Shown here piece after piece: positions 10,101-22,400 of a stretch of 64,000 nucleotides of DNA. This DNA is from Dermacentor variabilis (lineage: Eukaryota > Arthropoda > Arachnida > Ixodida > Ixodidae). Both the position numbers and the translations under genes were made by a program. The stretch covers positions 1-64,000 of the forward strand of contig NW_027460342.1 in the NCBI RefSeq assembly GCF_050947875.1, in the 5' to 3' direction. Each line of letters opens with the position of its first letter. Positions within the stretch are counted from its first letter, which is position 1. The notes under the pieces were generated by a model. It was not told where the DNA came from and searched no databases. It saw only the letters and a list, made by a program, of their open reading frames with translations.

Positions 10101-12050
10101 TCTGCCAAAAGCACCATTTGCATGCATATCGTGCGGTTTTGCAGAAAACTGCGTCCGCGTCTACCAAAAGATGCATGTGCATGCTTAAAACGCGTTTTGG
10201 CACAAATCCTTGCTCGGGTGCTAAAAAGAGCAGCATCGGCATGCTTTTCACGTCGTTTGGTAGAAATCCACTTGCGCGTTCTGCCAAAAGCACCATTTGC
10301 ATGCATATCGTGTGGTTTTGCAGAAAACTGCGTCCGCGTCTACCAAAAGATGCATGTGCATGCTTAAAACGCGTTTTGGCACAAATTCATGTTCGGGTGC
10401 TAAAAAGAGCAGCATCGGCATGCTTTTCACGTCGTTCGGTAGAAATCCACGTGCGCGTTCTGCCAAAAGCACCTTTTGCATGCATATCGTGTGGTTTTGC
10501 AGAAAACTGCGTCCGCGTCTACCAAAAGATGCATGTGCATGCTTAAAACGCGTTTTGGCACAAAACAATGTGCGGGTGCTAAAAAGAGCAGCATCGGCAT
10601 GCTTTTCACGTCGTTGGGTAGAAATCCACGTGCGCGTTCTGCCAAAAGCACCATTTGCATGCATATCGTGTGGTTTTGCAGAAAACTGCGTCCGCGTCTA
10701 CCAAAAGATGCATGTGCATGCTTAAAACGCGTTTTGGCACAAATCCATGTGCGGGTGCTAAAAAGAGCAGCATCGGCATGCTTTTCACGTCGTTTGGTAG
10801 AAATCCACGTGCGCGTTCTGCCAAAGCACCATTTGCATGCATATCGTGTGGTTTTGCAGAAAACTGCGTCCCCGTCTACGAAAAGATGCATGTGCATGCT
10901 TAACACGCGTTTTGGCACAAATTCATGTGCGGGTGCTAAAAAGTGCAGCATCGGCATGCTTTTCACGTCGTTTGGTAGAAATCCACGTGCGCGTTCTGCC
11001 AAAAGCACCATTTGCATGCATATCGTGTGGTTTTGCAGAAAACTGCGTCCGCGTCTACCAAAAGATGCATGTGCATGCTTAAAACGCGTTTTGGCACAAA
11101 TCCATGTGCGGGTGCTAAAAAGAGCAGCATCGGCATGCTTTTCACGTCGCTTGGTAGAAATCCACGTGCGCGTTCTGCCAAAAGTACCATTTGCATGCAT
11201 ATCGTGTGGTTTAGCAGAAAACTTCGTCCGCGTCTACCAAAAGATGCATGTGCATGCTTAAAACGCGTTTTGGCACAAATCCATGTGCGGGTGCTAAAAA
11301 TAGCAGCATCGGCATGCTTTTCACGTCGTTTGGTAGAAATCCACGTGTGCCTTCTGCCAAAAGCAGCATTTTCATGCATATCGTGTGGTTTTGCAGAAAA
11401 CTGCGTCCACGTCTACCAAAAGATGCATGTGCATGCTTAAAACGCGTTTTGGCACAAATCCATGTGCGGGTGCTAAAAAGACCAGCATCGGCATGCTTTT
11501 CACATCGTTTGGTAGAAATCCACGTGCGCGTTCTGCCAAAAGCACCATTTGCATGCATATCGTGTAGTTTTGCAGAAAACTGCGTCCGCGTCCACCAAAA
11601 GATGCATGTGCATGCTTAAAACGCGTTTTGGCACAAATCCATGTGCGGGTGCTAAAAAGAGCAGCATCGGCATGCTTTTCACGTCGTTTGGTAGAAATCC
11701 ACGTGCGCGTTCTGCCAAAAGCAACATTTGCATCCATATCGTGTGGTTTTGCAGAAAACTGCGTCCGCGTCTACCAAAAGATGCATGTGCATGCTTAAAA
11801 CGCGTTTTGGCACAAATCCATGTGCGGGTGCTAAAAAGAGCAGCATCGGCATGCTTTTCACGTCGTTTGGAAGAAATCCACGTGCGCGTTCTGCCAAAAG
11901 CACCATTTGCATGCATATCGTGCGGTTTTGCAGAAAACTGCGTCCGCGTCTACCAAAAGATGCATGTGCATGCTTAAAACGCGTTTGGCACAAATCCTTG
12001 CTCGGGTGCTAAAAAGAGCAGCATCGGCATGCTTTTCACGTCGTTTGGTA
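7120..12050 (+). repeat. 15-mer higher-order repeat, period 2,684 bp
   Basis: Variants recur at 2,684 bp, which is 15 x 179 minus one base lost in each copy (gccaaagcacc at 8,137 and 10,821). Paired markers include tttggaagaaat near 7,394 and 10,078, cacaaaacaatg near 7,876 and 10,560, gttgggtag near 7,929 and 10,613, tttagcagaaaacttcg near 8,527 and 11,211, and caacatttgcatcc near 9,037 and 11,721. The second copy gives way to the next arrangement near 12,050, and its tail is shared with the first copy of the 31-mer unit. Confidence 0.85.
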
Positions 12051-15000
12051 GAAATCCACGTGCGCGTTCTGCCAAAAGCACCATTTGCATGCATATCGTG
12101 TGGTTTTGCAGAAAACTGCGTCTGCGTCTACCAAAAGATGCATGTGCATGCTTAAAACGCGTTTTGGCACAAATCTATGTGCGGGTGCTAAAAAGAGCAG
12201 CATCGGCATGCTTTTCACGTCGTTTGGTAGAAATCCACGTGCGCGTTCTGCCAAAGCACCATTTGCATGCATATCGTGTGGTTTTGCAGAAAACTGCGTC
12301 CCCGTCTACGAAAAGATGCATGTGCATGCTTAACACGCGTTTTGGCACAAATTCATGTGCGGGTGCTAAAAAGTGCAGAATCGGCATGCTTTTCACGTCG
12401 TTTGGTAGAAATCCACGTGCGCGTTCTGCCAAAAGCACCATTTGCATGCATATCGTGTGGTTTTGCAGAAAACTGCGTCCGCGTCTACCAAAAGATGCAT
12501 GTGCATGCTTAAAACGCGTTTTGGCACAAATCCATGTGCGGGTGCTAAAAAGAGCAGCATCGGCATGCTTTTCACGTCGTTTGGTAGAAATCCACGTGCG
12601 CGTTCTGCCAAAAGTACCATTTGCATGCATATCGTGTGGTTTAGCAGAAAACTGCGTCCGCGTCTACCAAAAGATGCATGTGCATGCTTAAAACGCGTTT
12701 TGGCACAAATCCATGTGCGGGTGCTAAAAAGAGCAGCATCGGCATGCTTTTCACGTCGTTGGGTAGAAATCCACGTGCGCGTTCTGCCAAAAGCACCATT
12801 TGCATGCATATCGTGTGGTTTTGCAGAAAACTGCGTCCGCGTCTACCAAAAGATGCATGTGCATGCTTAAAACGCGTTTTGGCACAAATCCATGTGCGGG
12901 TGCTAAAAAGAGCAGCATCGGCATGCTTTTCACGTCGTTTGGTAGAAATCCACGTGCGCGTTCTGCCAAAGCACCATTTGCATGCATATCGTGTGGTTTT
13001 GCAGAAAACTGCGTCCCCGTCTACGAAAAGATGCATGTGCATGCTTAACACGCGTTTTGGCACAAATTCATGTGCGGGTGCTAAAAAGTGCAGCATCGGC
13101 ATGCTTTTCACGTCGTTTGGTAGAAATCCACGTGCGCGTTCTGCCAAAAGCACCATTTGCATGCATATCGTGTGGTTTTGCAGAAAACTGCGTCCGCGTC
13201 TACGAAAAGATGCATGTGCATGCTTAACACGCGTTTTGGCACAAATTCATGTGCGGGTGCTAAAAAGTGCAGCATCGGCATGCTTTTCACGTCGTTTGGT
13301 AGAAATCCACGTTCGCGTTCTGCCAAAAGCACCATTTGCATGCATATCGTGTGGTTTTGCAGAAAACTGCGTCCGCGTCTACCAAAAGATGCATGTGCAT
13401 GCTTAAAACGCGTTTTGGCACAAATCCGTGTGCGGGTGCTAAAAAGAGCAGCATCGGCATGCTTTTCACGTCGTTTGGTAGAAATCCACGTGCGCGTTCT
13501 GCCAAAAGTACCATTTGCATGCATATCGTGTGGTTTAGCAGAAAACTGCGTCCGCCTCTACCAAAAGATGCATGTGCATGCTTAAAACGCGTTTTGGCAC
13601 AAATCCATGTGCGGGTGCTAAAAATAGCAGCATCGGCATGCTTTTCACGTCGTTTGGTAGAAATCCACGTGCGCCTTCTGCCAAAAGCACCATTTTCATG
13701 CATATCGTGTGGTTTTGCAGAAAACTGCGTCCGCGTCTACCAAAAGATGCATGTGCATGCTTAAAACGCGTTTTGGCACAAATCCATGTGCGGGTGCTAA
13801 AAAGACCAGCATCGGCATGCTTTTCACATCGTTTGGTAGAAATCCACGTGCGCGTTCTGCCAAAAGCACCATTTGCATGCATATCGTGTAGTTTTGCAGA
13901 AAACTGCGTCCGCGTCTACCAAAAGATGCATGTGCATGCTTAAAACGCGTTTTGGCACAAATCCATGTGCGGGTGCTAAAAAGAGCAGCATCGGCATGCT
14001 TTTCACGTCGTTTGGTAGAAATCCACGTGCGCGTTCTGCCAAAAGCACCATTTGCATGCATATCGTGTGGTTTTGCAGAAAACTGCGTCCGCGTCTACCA
14101 AAAGATGCATGTGCATGCTTAAAACGCGTTTTGGCACAAATCCATGTGCGAGTGCTAAAAAGAGCAGCATCGGCATGCTTTTCACGTCGTTTGGTAGAAA
14201 TCCACGTGCGCGTTCTGCCAAAAGTACCATTTGCATGCATATCGTGTGGTTTTGCAGAAAACTGCGTCCGCGTCTACCAAAAGATGCATGTGCATGCTTA
14301 AAACGCGTTTTGGCACAAATCCATGTGCGGGTGCTAAAAAGAGCAGCATCGGCATGCTTTTCACGTCGTTTGGTAGAAATCCACGTGCGCGTTCTGCCAA
14401 AAGTACCATTTGCATGCATATCGTGTGGTTTAGCAGAAAACTGCGTCCGCGTCTACCAAAAGATGCATGTGCATGCTTAAAACGCGTTTTGGCACAAATC
14501 CATGTGCGGGTGCTAAAAATAGCTGCATCGGCATGCTTTTCACGTCGTTTGGTAGAAATCCACGTGCGCCTTCTGCCAAAAGCACCATTTTCATGCATAT
14601 CGTGTGGTTTTGCAGAAAACTGCGTCCGCGTCTACCAAAAGATGCATGTGCATGCTTAAAACGCGTTTTGGCACAAATCCATGTGCGGGTGCTAAAAAGA
14701 CCAGCATCGGCATGCTTTTCACATCGTTTGGTAGAAATCCACGTGCGCGTTCTGCCAAAAGCACCATTTGCATGCATATCGTGTAGTTTTGCAGAAAACT
14801 GCGTCCGCGTCTACCAAAAGATGCATGTGCATGCTTAAAACGCGTTTTGGCACAAATCCATGTGCGGGTGCTAAAAAGAGCAGCATCGGCATGCTTTTCA
14901 CGTCGTTTGGTAGAAATCCACGTGCGCGTTCTGCCAAAAGCACCATTTGCATGCATATCGTGTGGTTTTGCAGAAAACTGCGTCCGCGTCTACCAAAAGA

Positions 15001-16865
15001 TGCATGTGCATGCTTAAAACGCGTTTTGGCACAAATCCATGTGCGGGTGCTAAAAAGAGCAGCATCGGCATGCTTTTCACGTCGTTTGGTAGAAATCCAC
15101 GTGCGCGTTCTGCCAAAAGCACCATTTGCATGCATATCGTGCGGTTTTGCAGAAAACTGCGTCCGCGTCTACCAAAAGATGCATGTGCATGCTTAAAACG
15201 CGTTTTGGCACAAATCCATGTGCGGGTGCTAAAAAGAGCAGCATCGGCATGCTTTTCACGTCGTTTGGTAGAAATCCACGTGCGCGTTCTGCCAAAAGTA
15301 CCATTTGCATGCATATCGTGTGGTTTAGCAGAAAACTGCGTCCGCGTCTACCAAAAGATGCATGTGCATGCTTAAAACGCGTTTTGGCACAAATCCATGT
15401 GCGGGTGCTAAAAAGAGCAGCATCGGCATGCTTTTCACGTCGTTTGGTAGAAATCCACGTGCGCGTTCTGCCAAAGCACCATTTGCATGCATATCGTGTG
15501 GTTTTGCAGAAAACTGCGTCCCCGTCTACGAAAAGATGCATGTGCATGCTTAACACGCGTTTTGGCACAAATTCATGTGCGGGTGCTAAAAAGTGCAGCA
15601 TCGGCATGCTTTTCACGTCGTTTGGTAGAAATCCACGTGCGCGTTCTGCCAAAAGCACCATTTGCATGCATATCGTGTGGTTTTGCAGAAAACTGCGTCC
15701 GCGTCTACCAAAAGATGCATGTGCATGCTTAAAACGCGTTTTGGCACAAATCCATGTGCGGGTGCAAAAAAGAGCAGCATCGGCATGCTTTTCACGTCGT
15801 TTGGTAGAAATCCACGTGCGCGTTCTGCCAAAAGTACCATTTGCATGCATATCGTGTGGTTTAGCAGAAAACTTCGTCCGCGTCTACCAAAAGATGCATG
15901 TGCATGCTTAAAACGCGTTTTGGCACAAATCCATGTGCGGGTGCTAAAAATAGCAGCATCGGCATGCTTTTCACGTCGTTTGGTAGAAATCCACGTGTGC
16001 CTTCTGCCAAAAGCACCATTTTCATGCATATCGTGTGGTTTTGCAGAAAACTGCGTCCACGTCTACCAAAAGATGCATGTGCATGCTTAAAACGCATTTT
16101 GGCACAAATCCATGTGCGGGTGCTAAAAAGACCAGCATCGGCATGCTTTTCACATCGTTTGGTAGAAATCCACGTGCGCGTTCTGCCAAAAGCACCATTT
16201 GCATGCATATCGTGTAGTTTTGCAGAAAACTGCGTCCGCGTCTACCAAAAGATGCATGTGCATGCTTAAAACGCGTTTTGGCACAAATCCATGTGCGGGT
16301 GCTAAAAAGAGCAGCATCGGCATGCTTTTCACGTCGTTTGGTAGAAATCCACGTGCGCGTTCTGCCAAAGCAACATTTGCATCCATATCGTGTGGTTTTG
16401 CAGAAAACTGCGTCCGCGTCTACCAAAAGATGCATGTGCATGCTTAAAACGCGTTTTGGCACAAATCCATGTGCGGGTGCTAAAAAGAGCAGCATCGGCA
16501 TGCTTTTCACGTCGTTTGGAAGAAATCCACGTGCGCGTTCTGCCAAAAGCACCATTTGCATGCATATCGTGCGGTTTTGCAGAAAACTGCGTCCGCGTCT
16601 ACCAAAAGATGCATGTGCATGCTTAAAACGCGTTTTGGCACAAATCCTTGCTCGGGTGCTAAAAAGAGCAGCATCGGCATGCTTTTCACGTCGTTTGGTA
16701 GAAATCCACGTGCGCGTTCTGCCGAAAGCACCATTTGCATGCATATCGTGTGGTTTTGCAGAAAACTGCGTCTGCGTCTACCAAAAGATGCATGTGCATG
16801 CTTAAAACGCGTTTTGGCACAAATCTATGTGCGGGTGCTAAAAAGAGCAGCATCGGCATGCTTTT
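11320..16865 (+). repeat. 31-mer HOR unit, copy 1 (about 5,545 bp)
   Basis: Almost every variant in this block recurs 5,545 bp downstream. Exact markers are the single-base deletion gccaaagcacc at 12,251/17,796, 12,966/18,511 and 15,471/21,016. 5,545 is 31 x 179 minus 4, which fits several one-base deletions per unit. Two further one-base deletions are private to this copy: cgcgtttggc near 11,986 and ccaaagcaac near 16,364. The junction with copy 2 lies near 16,850-16,890, where a monomer of the kind found near 12,200 is joined to one of the kind found near 11,340. Confidence 0.85.
13508..13899 (+). repeat. Example of the recurrent two-monomer variant cassette
   Basis: Five linked variants occur in fixed order over just over two monomers: gtaccatttgc with tggtttagcag, then aaaaatagcagc, then gcgccttctgcc with cattttcatgc, then aaaaagaccagc with cacatcg, then tgtagttttgcag. 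The same string, or parts of it, recurs dozens of times between about 8.5 and 51 kb (for example from about 8,500, 11,184, 14,403, 15,833, 29,780 and 42,080). I did not see it before 8.4 kb or after 55.4 kb. Confidence 0.8.
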
Positions 16866-19800
16866 CACGTCGTTTGGTAGAAATCCACGTGTGCCTTCTG
16901 CCAAAAGCAGCATTTTCATGCATATCGTGTGGTTTTGCAGAAAACTGCGTCCACGTCTACCAAAAGATGCATGTGCATGCTTAAAACGCGTTTTGGCACA
17001 AATCCATGTGCGGGTGCTAAAAAGACCAGCATCGGCATGCTTTTCACATCGTTTGGTAGAAATCCACGTGCGCGTTCTGCCAAAAGCACCATTTGCATGC
17101 ATATCGTGTAGTTTTGTAGAAAACTGCGTCCGCGTCTACCAAAAGATGCATGTGCATGCTTAAAACGCGTTTTGGCACAAATCCATGTGCGGGTGCTAAA
17201 AAGAGCAGCATCGGCATGCTTTTCACGTCGTTTGGTAGAAATCCACGTGCGCGTTCTGCCAAAAGCAACATTTGCATCCATATCGTGTGGTTTTGCAGAA
17301 AACTGCGTCCGCGTCTACCAAAAGATGCATGTGCATGCTTAAAACGCGTTTTGGCACAAATCCATGTGCGGGTGCTAAAAAGAGCAGCATCGGCATGCTT
17401 TTCACGTCGTTTGGAAGAAATCCACGTGCGCGTTCTGCCAAAAGCACCATTTGCATGCATATCGTGCGGTTTTGCAGAAAACTGCGTCCGCGTCTACCAA
17501 AAGATGCATGTGCATGCTTAAAACGCGTTTTGGCACAAATCCTTGCTCGGGTGCTAAAAAGAGCAGCATCGGCATGCTTTTCACGTCGTTTGGTAGAAAT
17601 CCACGTGCGCGTTCTGCCAAAAGCACCATTTGCATGCATATCGTGTGGTTTTGCAGAAAACTGCGTCTGCGTCTACCAAAAGATGCATGTGCATGCTTAA
17701 AACGCGTTTTGGCACAAATCTATGTGCGGGTGCTAAAAAGAGCAGCATCGGCATGCTTTTCACGTCGTTTGGTAGAAATCCACGTGCGCGTTCTGCCAAA
17801 GCACCATTTGCATGCATATCGTGTGGTTTTGCAGAAAACTGCGTCCCCGTCTACGAAAAGATGCATGTGCATGCTTAACACGCGTTTTGGCACAAATTCA
17901 TGTGCGGGTGCTAAAAAGTGCAGAATCGGCATGCTTTTCACGTCGTTTGGTAGAAATCCACGTGCGCGTTCTGCCAAAAGCACCATTTGCATGCATATCG
18001 TGTGGTTTTGCAGAAAACTGCGTCCGCGTCTACCAAAAGATGCATGTGCATGCTTAAAACGCGTTTTGGCACAAATCCATGTGCGGGTGCTAAAAAGAGC
18101 AGCATCGGCATGCTTTTCACGTCGTTTGGTAGAAATCCACGTGCGCGTTCTGCCAAAAGTACCATTTGCATGCATATCGTGTGGTTTAGCAGAAAACTGC
18201 GTCCGCGTCTACCAAAAGATGCATGTGCATGCTTAAAACGCGTTTTGGCACAAATCCATGTGCGGGTGCTAAAAAGAGCAGCATCGGCATGCTTTTCACG
18301 TCGTTGGGTAGAAATCCACGTGCGCGTTCTGCCAAAAGCACCATTTGCATGCATATCGTGTGGTTTTGCAGAAAACTGCGTCCGCGTCTACCAAAAGATG
18401 CATGTGCATGCTTAAAACGCGTTTTGGCACAAATCCATGTGCGGGTGCTAAAAAGAGCAGCATCGGCATGCTTTTCACGTCGTTTGGTAGAAATCCACGT
18501 GCGCGTTCTGCCAAAGCACCATTTGCATGCATATCGTGTGGTTTTGCAGAAAACTGCGTCCCCGTCTACGAAAAGATGCATGTGCATGCTTAACACGCGT
18601 TTTGGCACAAATTCATGTGCGGGTGCTAAAAAGTGCAGCATCGGCATGCTTTTCACGTCGTTTGGTAGAAATCCACGTGCGCGTTCTGCCAAAAGCACCA
18701 TTTGCATGCATATCGTGTGGTTTTGCAGAAAACTGCGTCCGCGTCTACGAAAAGATGCATGTGCATGCTTAACACGCGTTTTGGCACAAATTCATGTGCG
18801 GGTGCTAAAAAGTGCAGCATCGGCATGCTTTTCACGTCGTTTGGTAGAAATCCACGTTCGCGTTCTGCCAAAAGCACCATTTGCATGCATATCGTGTGGT
18901 TTTGCAGAAAACTGCGTCCGCGTCTACCAAAAGATGCATGTGCATGCTTAAAACGCGTTTTGGCACAAATCCGTGTGCGGGTGCTAAAAAGAGCAGCATC
19001 GGCATGCTTTTCACGTCGTTTGGTAGAAATCCACGTGCGCGTTCTGCCAAAAGTACCATTTGCATGCATATCGTGTGGTTTAGCAGAAAACTGCGTCCGC
19101 CTCTACCAAAAGATGCATGTGCATGCTTAAAACGCGTTTTGGCACAAATCCATGTGCGGGTGCTAAAAATAGCAGCATCGGCATGCTTTTCACGTCGTTT
19201 GGTAGAAATCCACGTGCGCCTTCTGCCAAAAGCACCATTTTCATGCATATCGTGTGGTTTTGCAGAAAACTGCGTCCGCGTCTACCAAAAGATGCATGTG
19301 CATGCTTAAAACGCGTTTTGGCACAAATCCATGTGCGGGTGCTAAAAAGACCAGCATCGGCATGCTTTTCACATCGTTTGGTAGAAATCCACGTGCGCGT
19401 TCTGCCAAAAGCACCATTTGCATGCATATCGTGTAGTTTTGCAGAAAACTGCGTCCGCGTCTACCAAAAGATGCATGTGCATGCTTAAAACGCGTTTTGG
19501 CACAAATCCATGTGCGGGTGCTAAAAAGAGCAGCATCGGCATGCTTTTCACGTCGTTTGGTAGAAATCCACGTGCGCGTTCTGCCAAAAGCACCATTTGC
19601 ATGCATATCGTGTGGTTTTGCAGAAAACTGCGTCCGCGTCTACCAAAAGATGCATGTGCATGCTTAAAACGCGTTTTGGCACAAATCCATGTGCGAGTGC
19701 TAAAAAGAGCAGCATCGGCATGCTTTTCACGTCGTTTGGTAGAAATCCACGTGCGCGTTCTGCCAAAAGTACCATTTGCATGCATATCGTGTGGTTTTGC

Positions 19801-22400
19801 AGAAAACTGCGTCCGCGTCTACCAAAAGATGCATGTGCATGCTTAAAACGCGTTTTGGCACAAATCCATGTGCGGGTGCTAAAAAGAGCAGCATCGGCAT
19901 GCTTTTCACGTCGTTTGGTAGAAATCCACGTGCGCGTTCTGCCAAAAGTACCATTTGCATGCATATCGTGTGGTTTAGCAGAAAACTGCGTCCGCGTCTA
20001 CCAAAAGATGCATGTGCATGCTTAAAACGCGTTTTGGCACAAATCCATGTGCGGGTGCTAAAAATAGCTGCATCGGCATGCTTTTCACGTCGTTTGGTAG
20101 AAATCCACGTGCGCCTTCTGCCAAAAGCACCATTTTCATGCATATCGTGTGGTTTTGCAGAAAACTGCGTCCGCGTCTACCAAAAGATGCATGTGCATGC
20201 TTAAAACGCGTTTTGGCACAAATCCATGTGCGGGTGCTAAAAAGACCAGCATCGGCATGCTTTTCACATCGTTTGGTAGAAATCCACGTGCGCGTTCTGC
20301 CAAAAGCACCATTTGCATGCATATCGTGTAGTTTTGCAGAAAACTGCGTCCGCGTCTACCAAAAGATGCATGTGCATGCTTAAAACGCGTTTTGGCACAA
20401 ATCCATGTGCGGGTGCTAAAAAGAGCAGCATCGGCATGCTTTTCACGTCGTTTGGTAGAAATCCACGTGCGCGTTCTGCCAAAAGCACCATTTGCATGCA
20501 TATCGTGTGGTTTTGCAGAAAACTGCGTCCGCGTCTACCAAAAGATGCATGTGCATGCTTAAAACGCGTTTTGGCACAAATCCATGTGCGGGTGCTAAAA
20601 AGAGCAGCATCGGCATGCTTTTCACGTCGTTTGGTAGAAATCCACGTGCGCGTTCTGCCAAAAGCACCATTTGCATGCATATCGTGCGGTTTTGCAGAAA
20701 ACTGCGTCCGCGTCTACCAAAAGATGCATGTGCATGCTTAAAACGCGTTTTGGCACAAATCCATGTGCGGGTGCTAAAAAGAGCAGCATCGGCATGCTTT
20801 TCACGTCGTTTGGTAGAAATCCACGTGCGCGTTCTGCCAAAAGTACCATTTGCATGCATATCGTGTGGTTTAGCAGAAAACTGCGTCCGCGTCTACCAAA
20901 AGATGCATGTGCATGCTTAAAACGCGTTTTGGCACAAATCCATGTGCGGGTGCTAAAAAGAGCAGCATCGGCATGCTTTTCACGTCGTTTGGTAGAAATC
21001 CACGTGCGCGTTCTGCCAAAGCACCATTTGCATGCATATCGTGTGGTTTTGCAGAAAACTGCGTCCCCGTCTACGAAAAGATGCATGTGCATGCTTAACA
21101 CGCGTTTTGGCACAAATTCATGTGCGGGTGCTAAAAAGTGCAGCATCGGCATGCTTTTCACGTCGTTTGGTAGAAATCCACGTGCGCGTTCTGCCAAAAG
21201 CACCATTTGCATGCATATCGTGTGGTTTTGCAGAAAACTGCGTCCGCGTCTACCAAAAGATGCATGTGCATGCTTAAAACGCGTTTTGGCACAAATCCAT
21301 GTGCGGGTGCAAAAAAGAGCAGCATCGGCATGCTTTTCACGTCGTTTGGTAGAAATCCACGTGCGCGTTCTGCCAAAAGTACCATTTGCATGCATATCGT
21401 GTGGTTTAGCAGAAAACTTCGTCCGCGTCTACCAAAAGATGCATGTGCATGCTTAAAACGCGTTTTGGCACAAATCCATGTGCGGGTGCTAAAAATAGCA
21501 GCATCGGCATGCTTTTCACGTCGTTTGGTAGAAATCCACGTGTGCCTTCTGCCAAAAGCACCATTTTCATGCATATCGTGTGGTTTTGCAGAAAACTGCG
21601 TCCACGTCTACCAAAAGATGCATGTGCATGCTTAAAACGCATTTTGGCACAAATCCATGTGCGGGTGCTAAAAAGACCAGCATCGGCATGCTTTTCACAT
21701 CGTTTGGTAGAAATCCACGTGCGCGTTCTGCCAAAAGCACCATTTGCATGCATATCGTGTAGTTTTGCAGAAAACTGCGTCCGCGTCTACCAAAAGATGC
21801 ATGTGCATGCTTAAAACGCGTTTTGGCACAAATCCATGTGCGGGTGCTAAAAAGAGCAGCATCGGCATGCTTTTCACGTCGTTTGGTAGAAATCCACGTG
21901 CGCGTTCTGCCAAAAGCAACATTTGCATCCATATCGTGTGGTTTTGCAGAAAACTGCGTCCGCGTCTACCAAAAGATGCATGTGCATGCTTAAAACGCGT
22001 TTTGGCACAAATCCATGTGCGGGTGCTAAAAAGAGCAGCATCGGCATGCTTTTCACGTCGTTTGGAAGAAATCCACGTGCGCGTTCTGCCAAAAGCACCA
22101 TTTGCATGCATATCGTGCGGTTTTGCAGAAAACTGCGTCCGCGTCTACCAAAAGATGCATGTGCATGCTTAAAACGCGTTTTGGCACAAATCCTTGCTCG
22201 GGTGCTAAAAAGAGCAGCATCGGCATGCTTTTCACGTCGTTTGGTAGAAATCCACGTGCGCGTTCTGCCGAAAGCACCATTTGCATGCATATCGTGTGGT
22301 TTTGCAGAAAACTGCGTCTGCGTCTACCAAAAGATGCATGTGCATGCTTAAAACGCGTTTTGGCACAAATCTATGTGCGGGTGCTAAAAAGAGCAGCATC
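16866..22400 (+). repeat. 31-mer HOR unit, copy 2 (about 5,545 bp)
   Basis: Direct tandem duplicate of the preceding block. From about 12,400-16,350 against 17,940-21,900 I could find practically no differences, even at rare variants such as gtgcaaaaaagagc (15,764 and 21,309) and aaatccgtgtg (13,425 and 18,970). Such identity against a background of frequent monomer variation marks a very recent event or an assembly duplication. One monomer carries a private gttttgtag near 17,114. Confidence 0.85.

Noticed and set aside
11986..12000. Functional frameshift at cgcgtttggc
   Set aside because: A one-base homopolymer loss private to one HOR copy in non-coding satellite DNA; sequencing error is equally possible.
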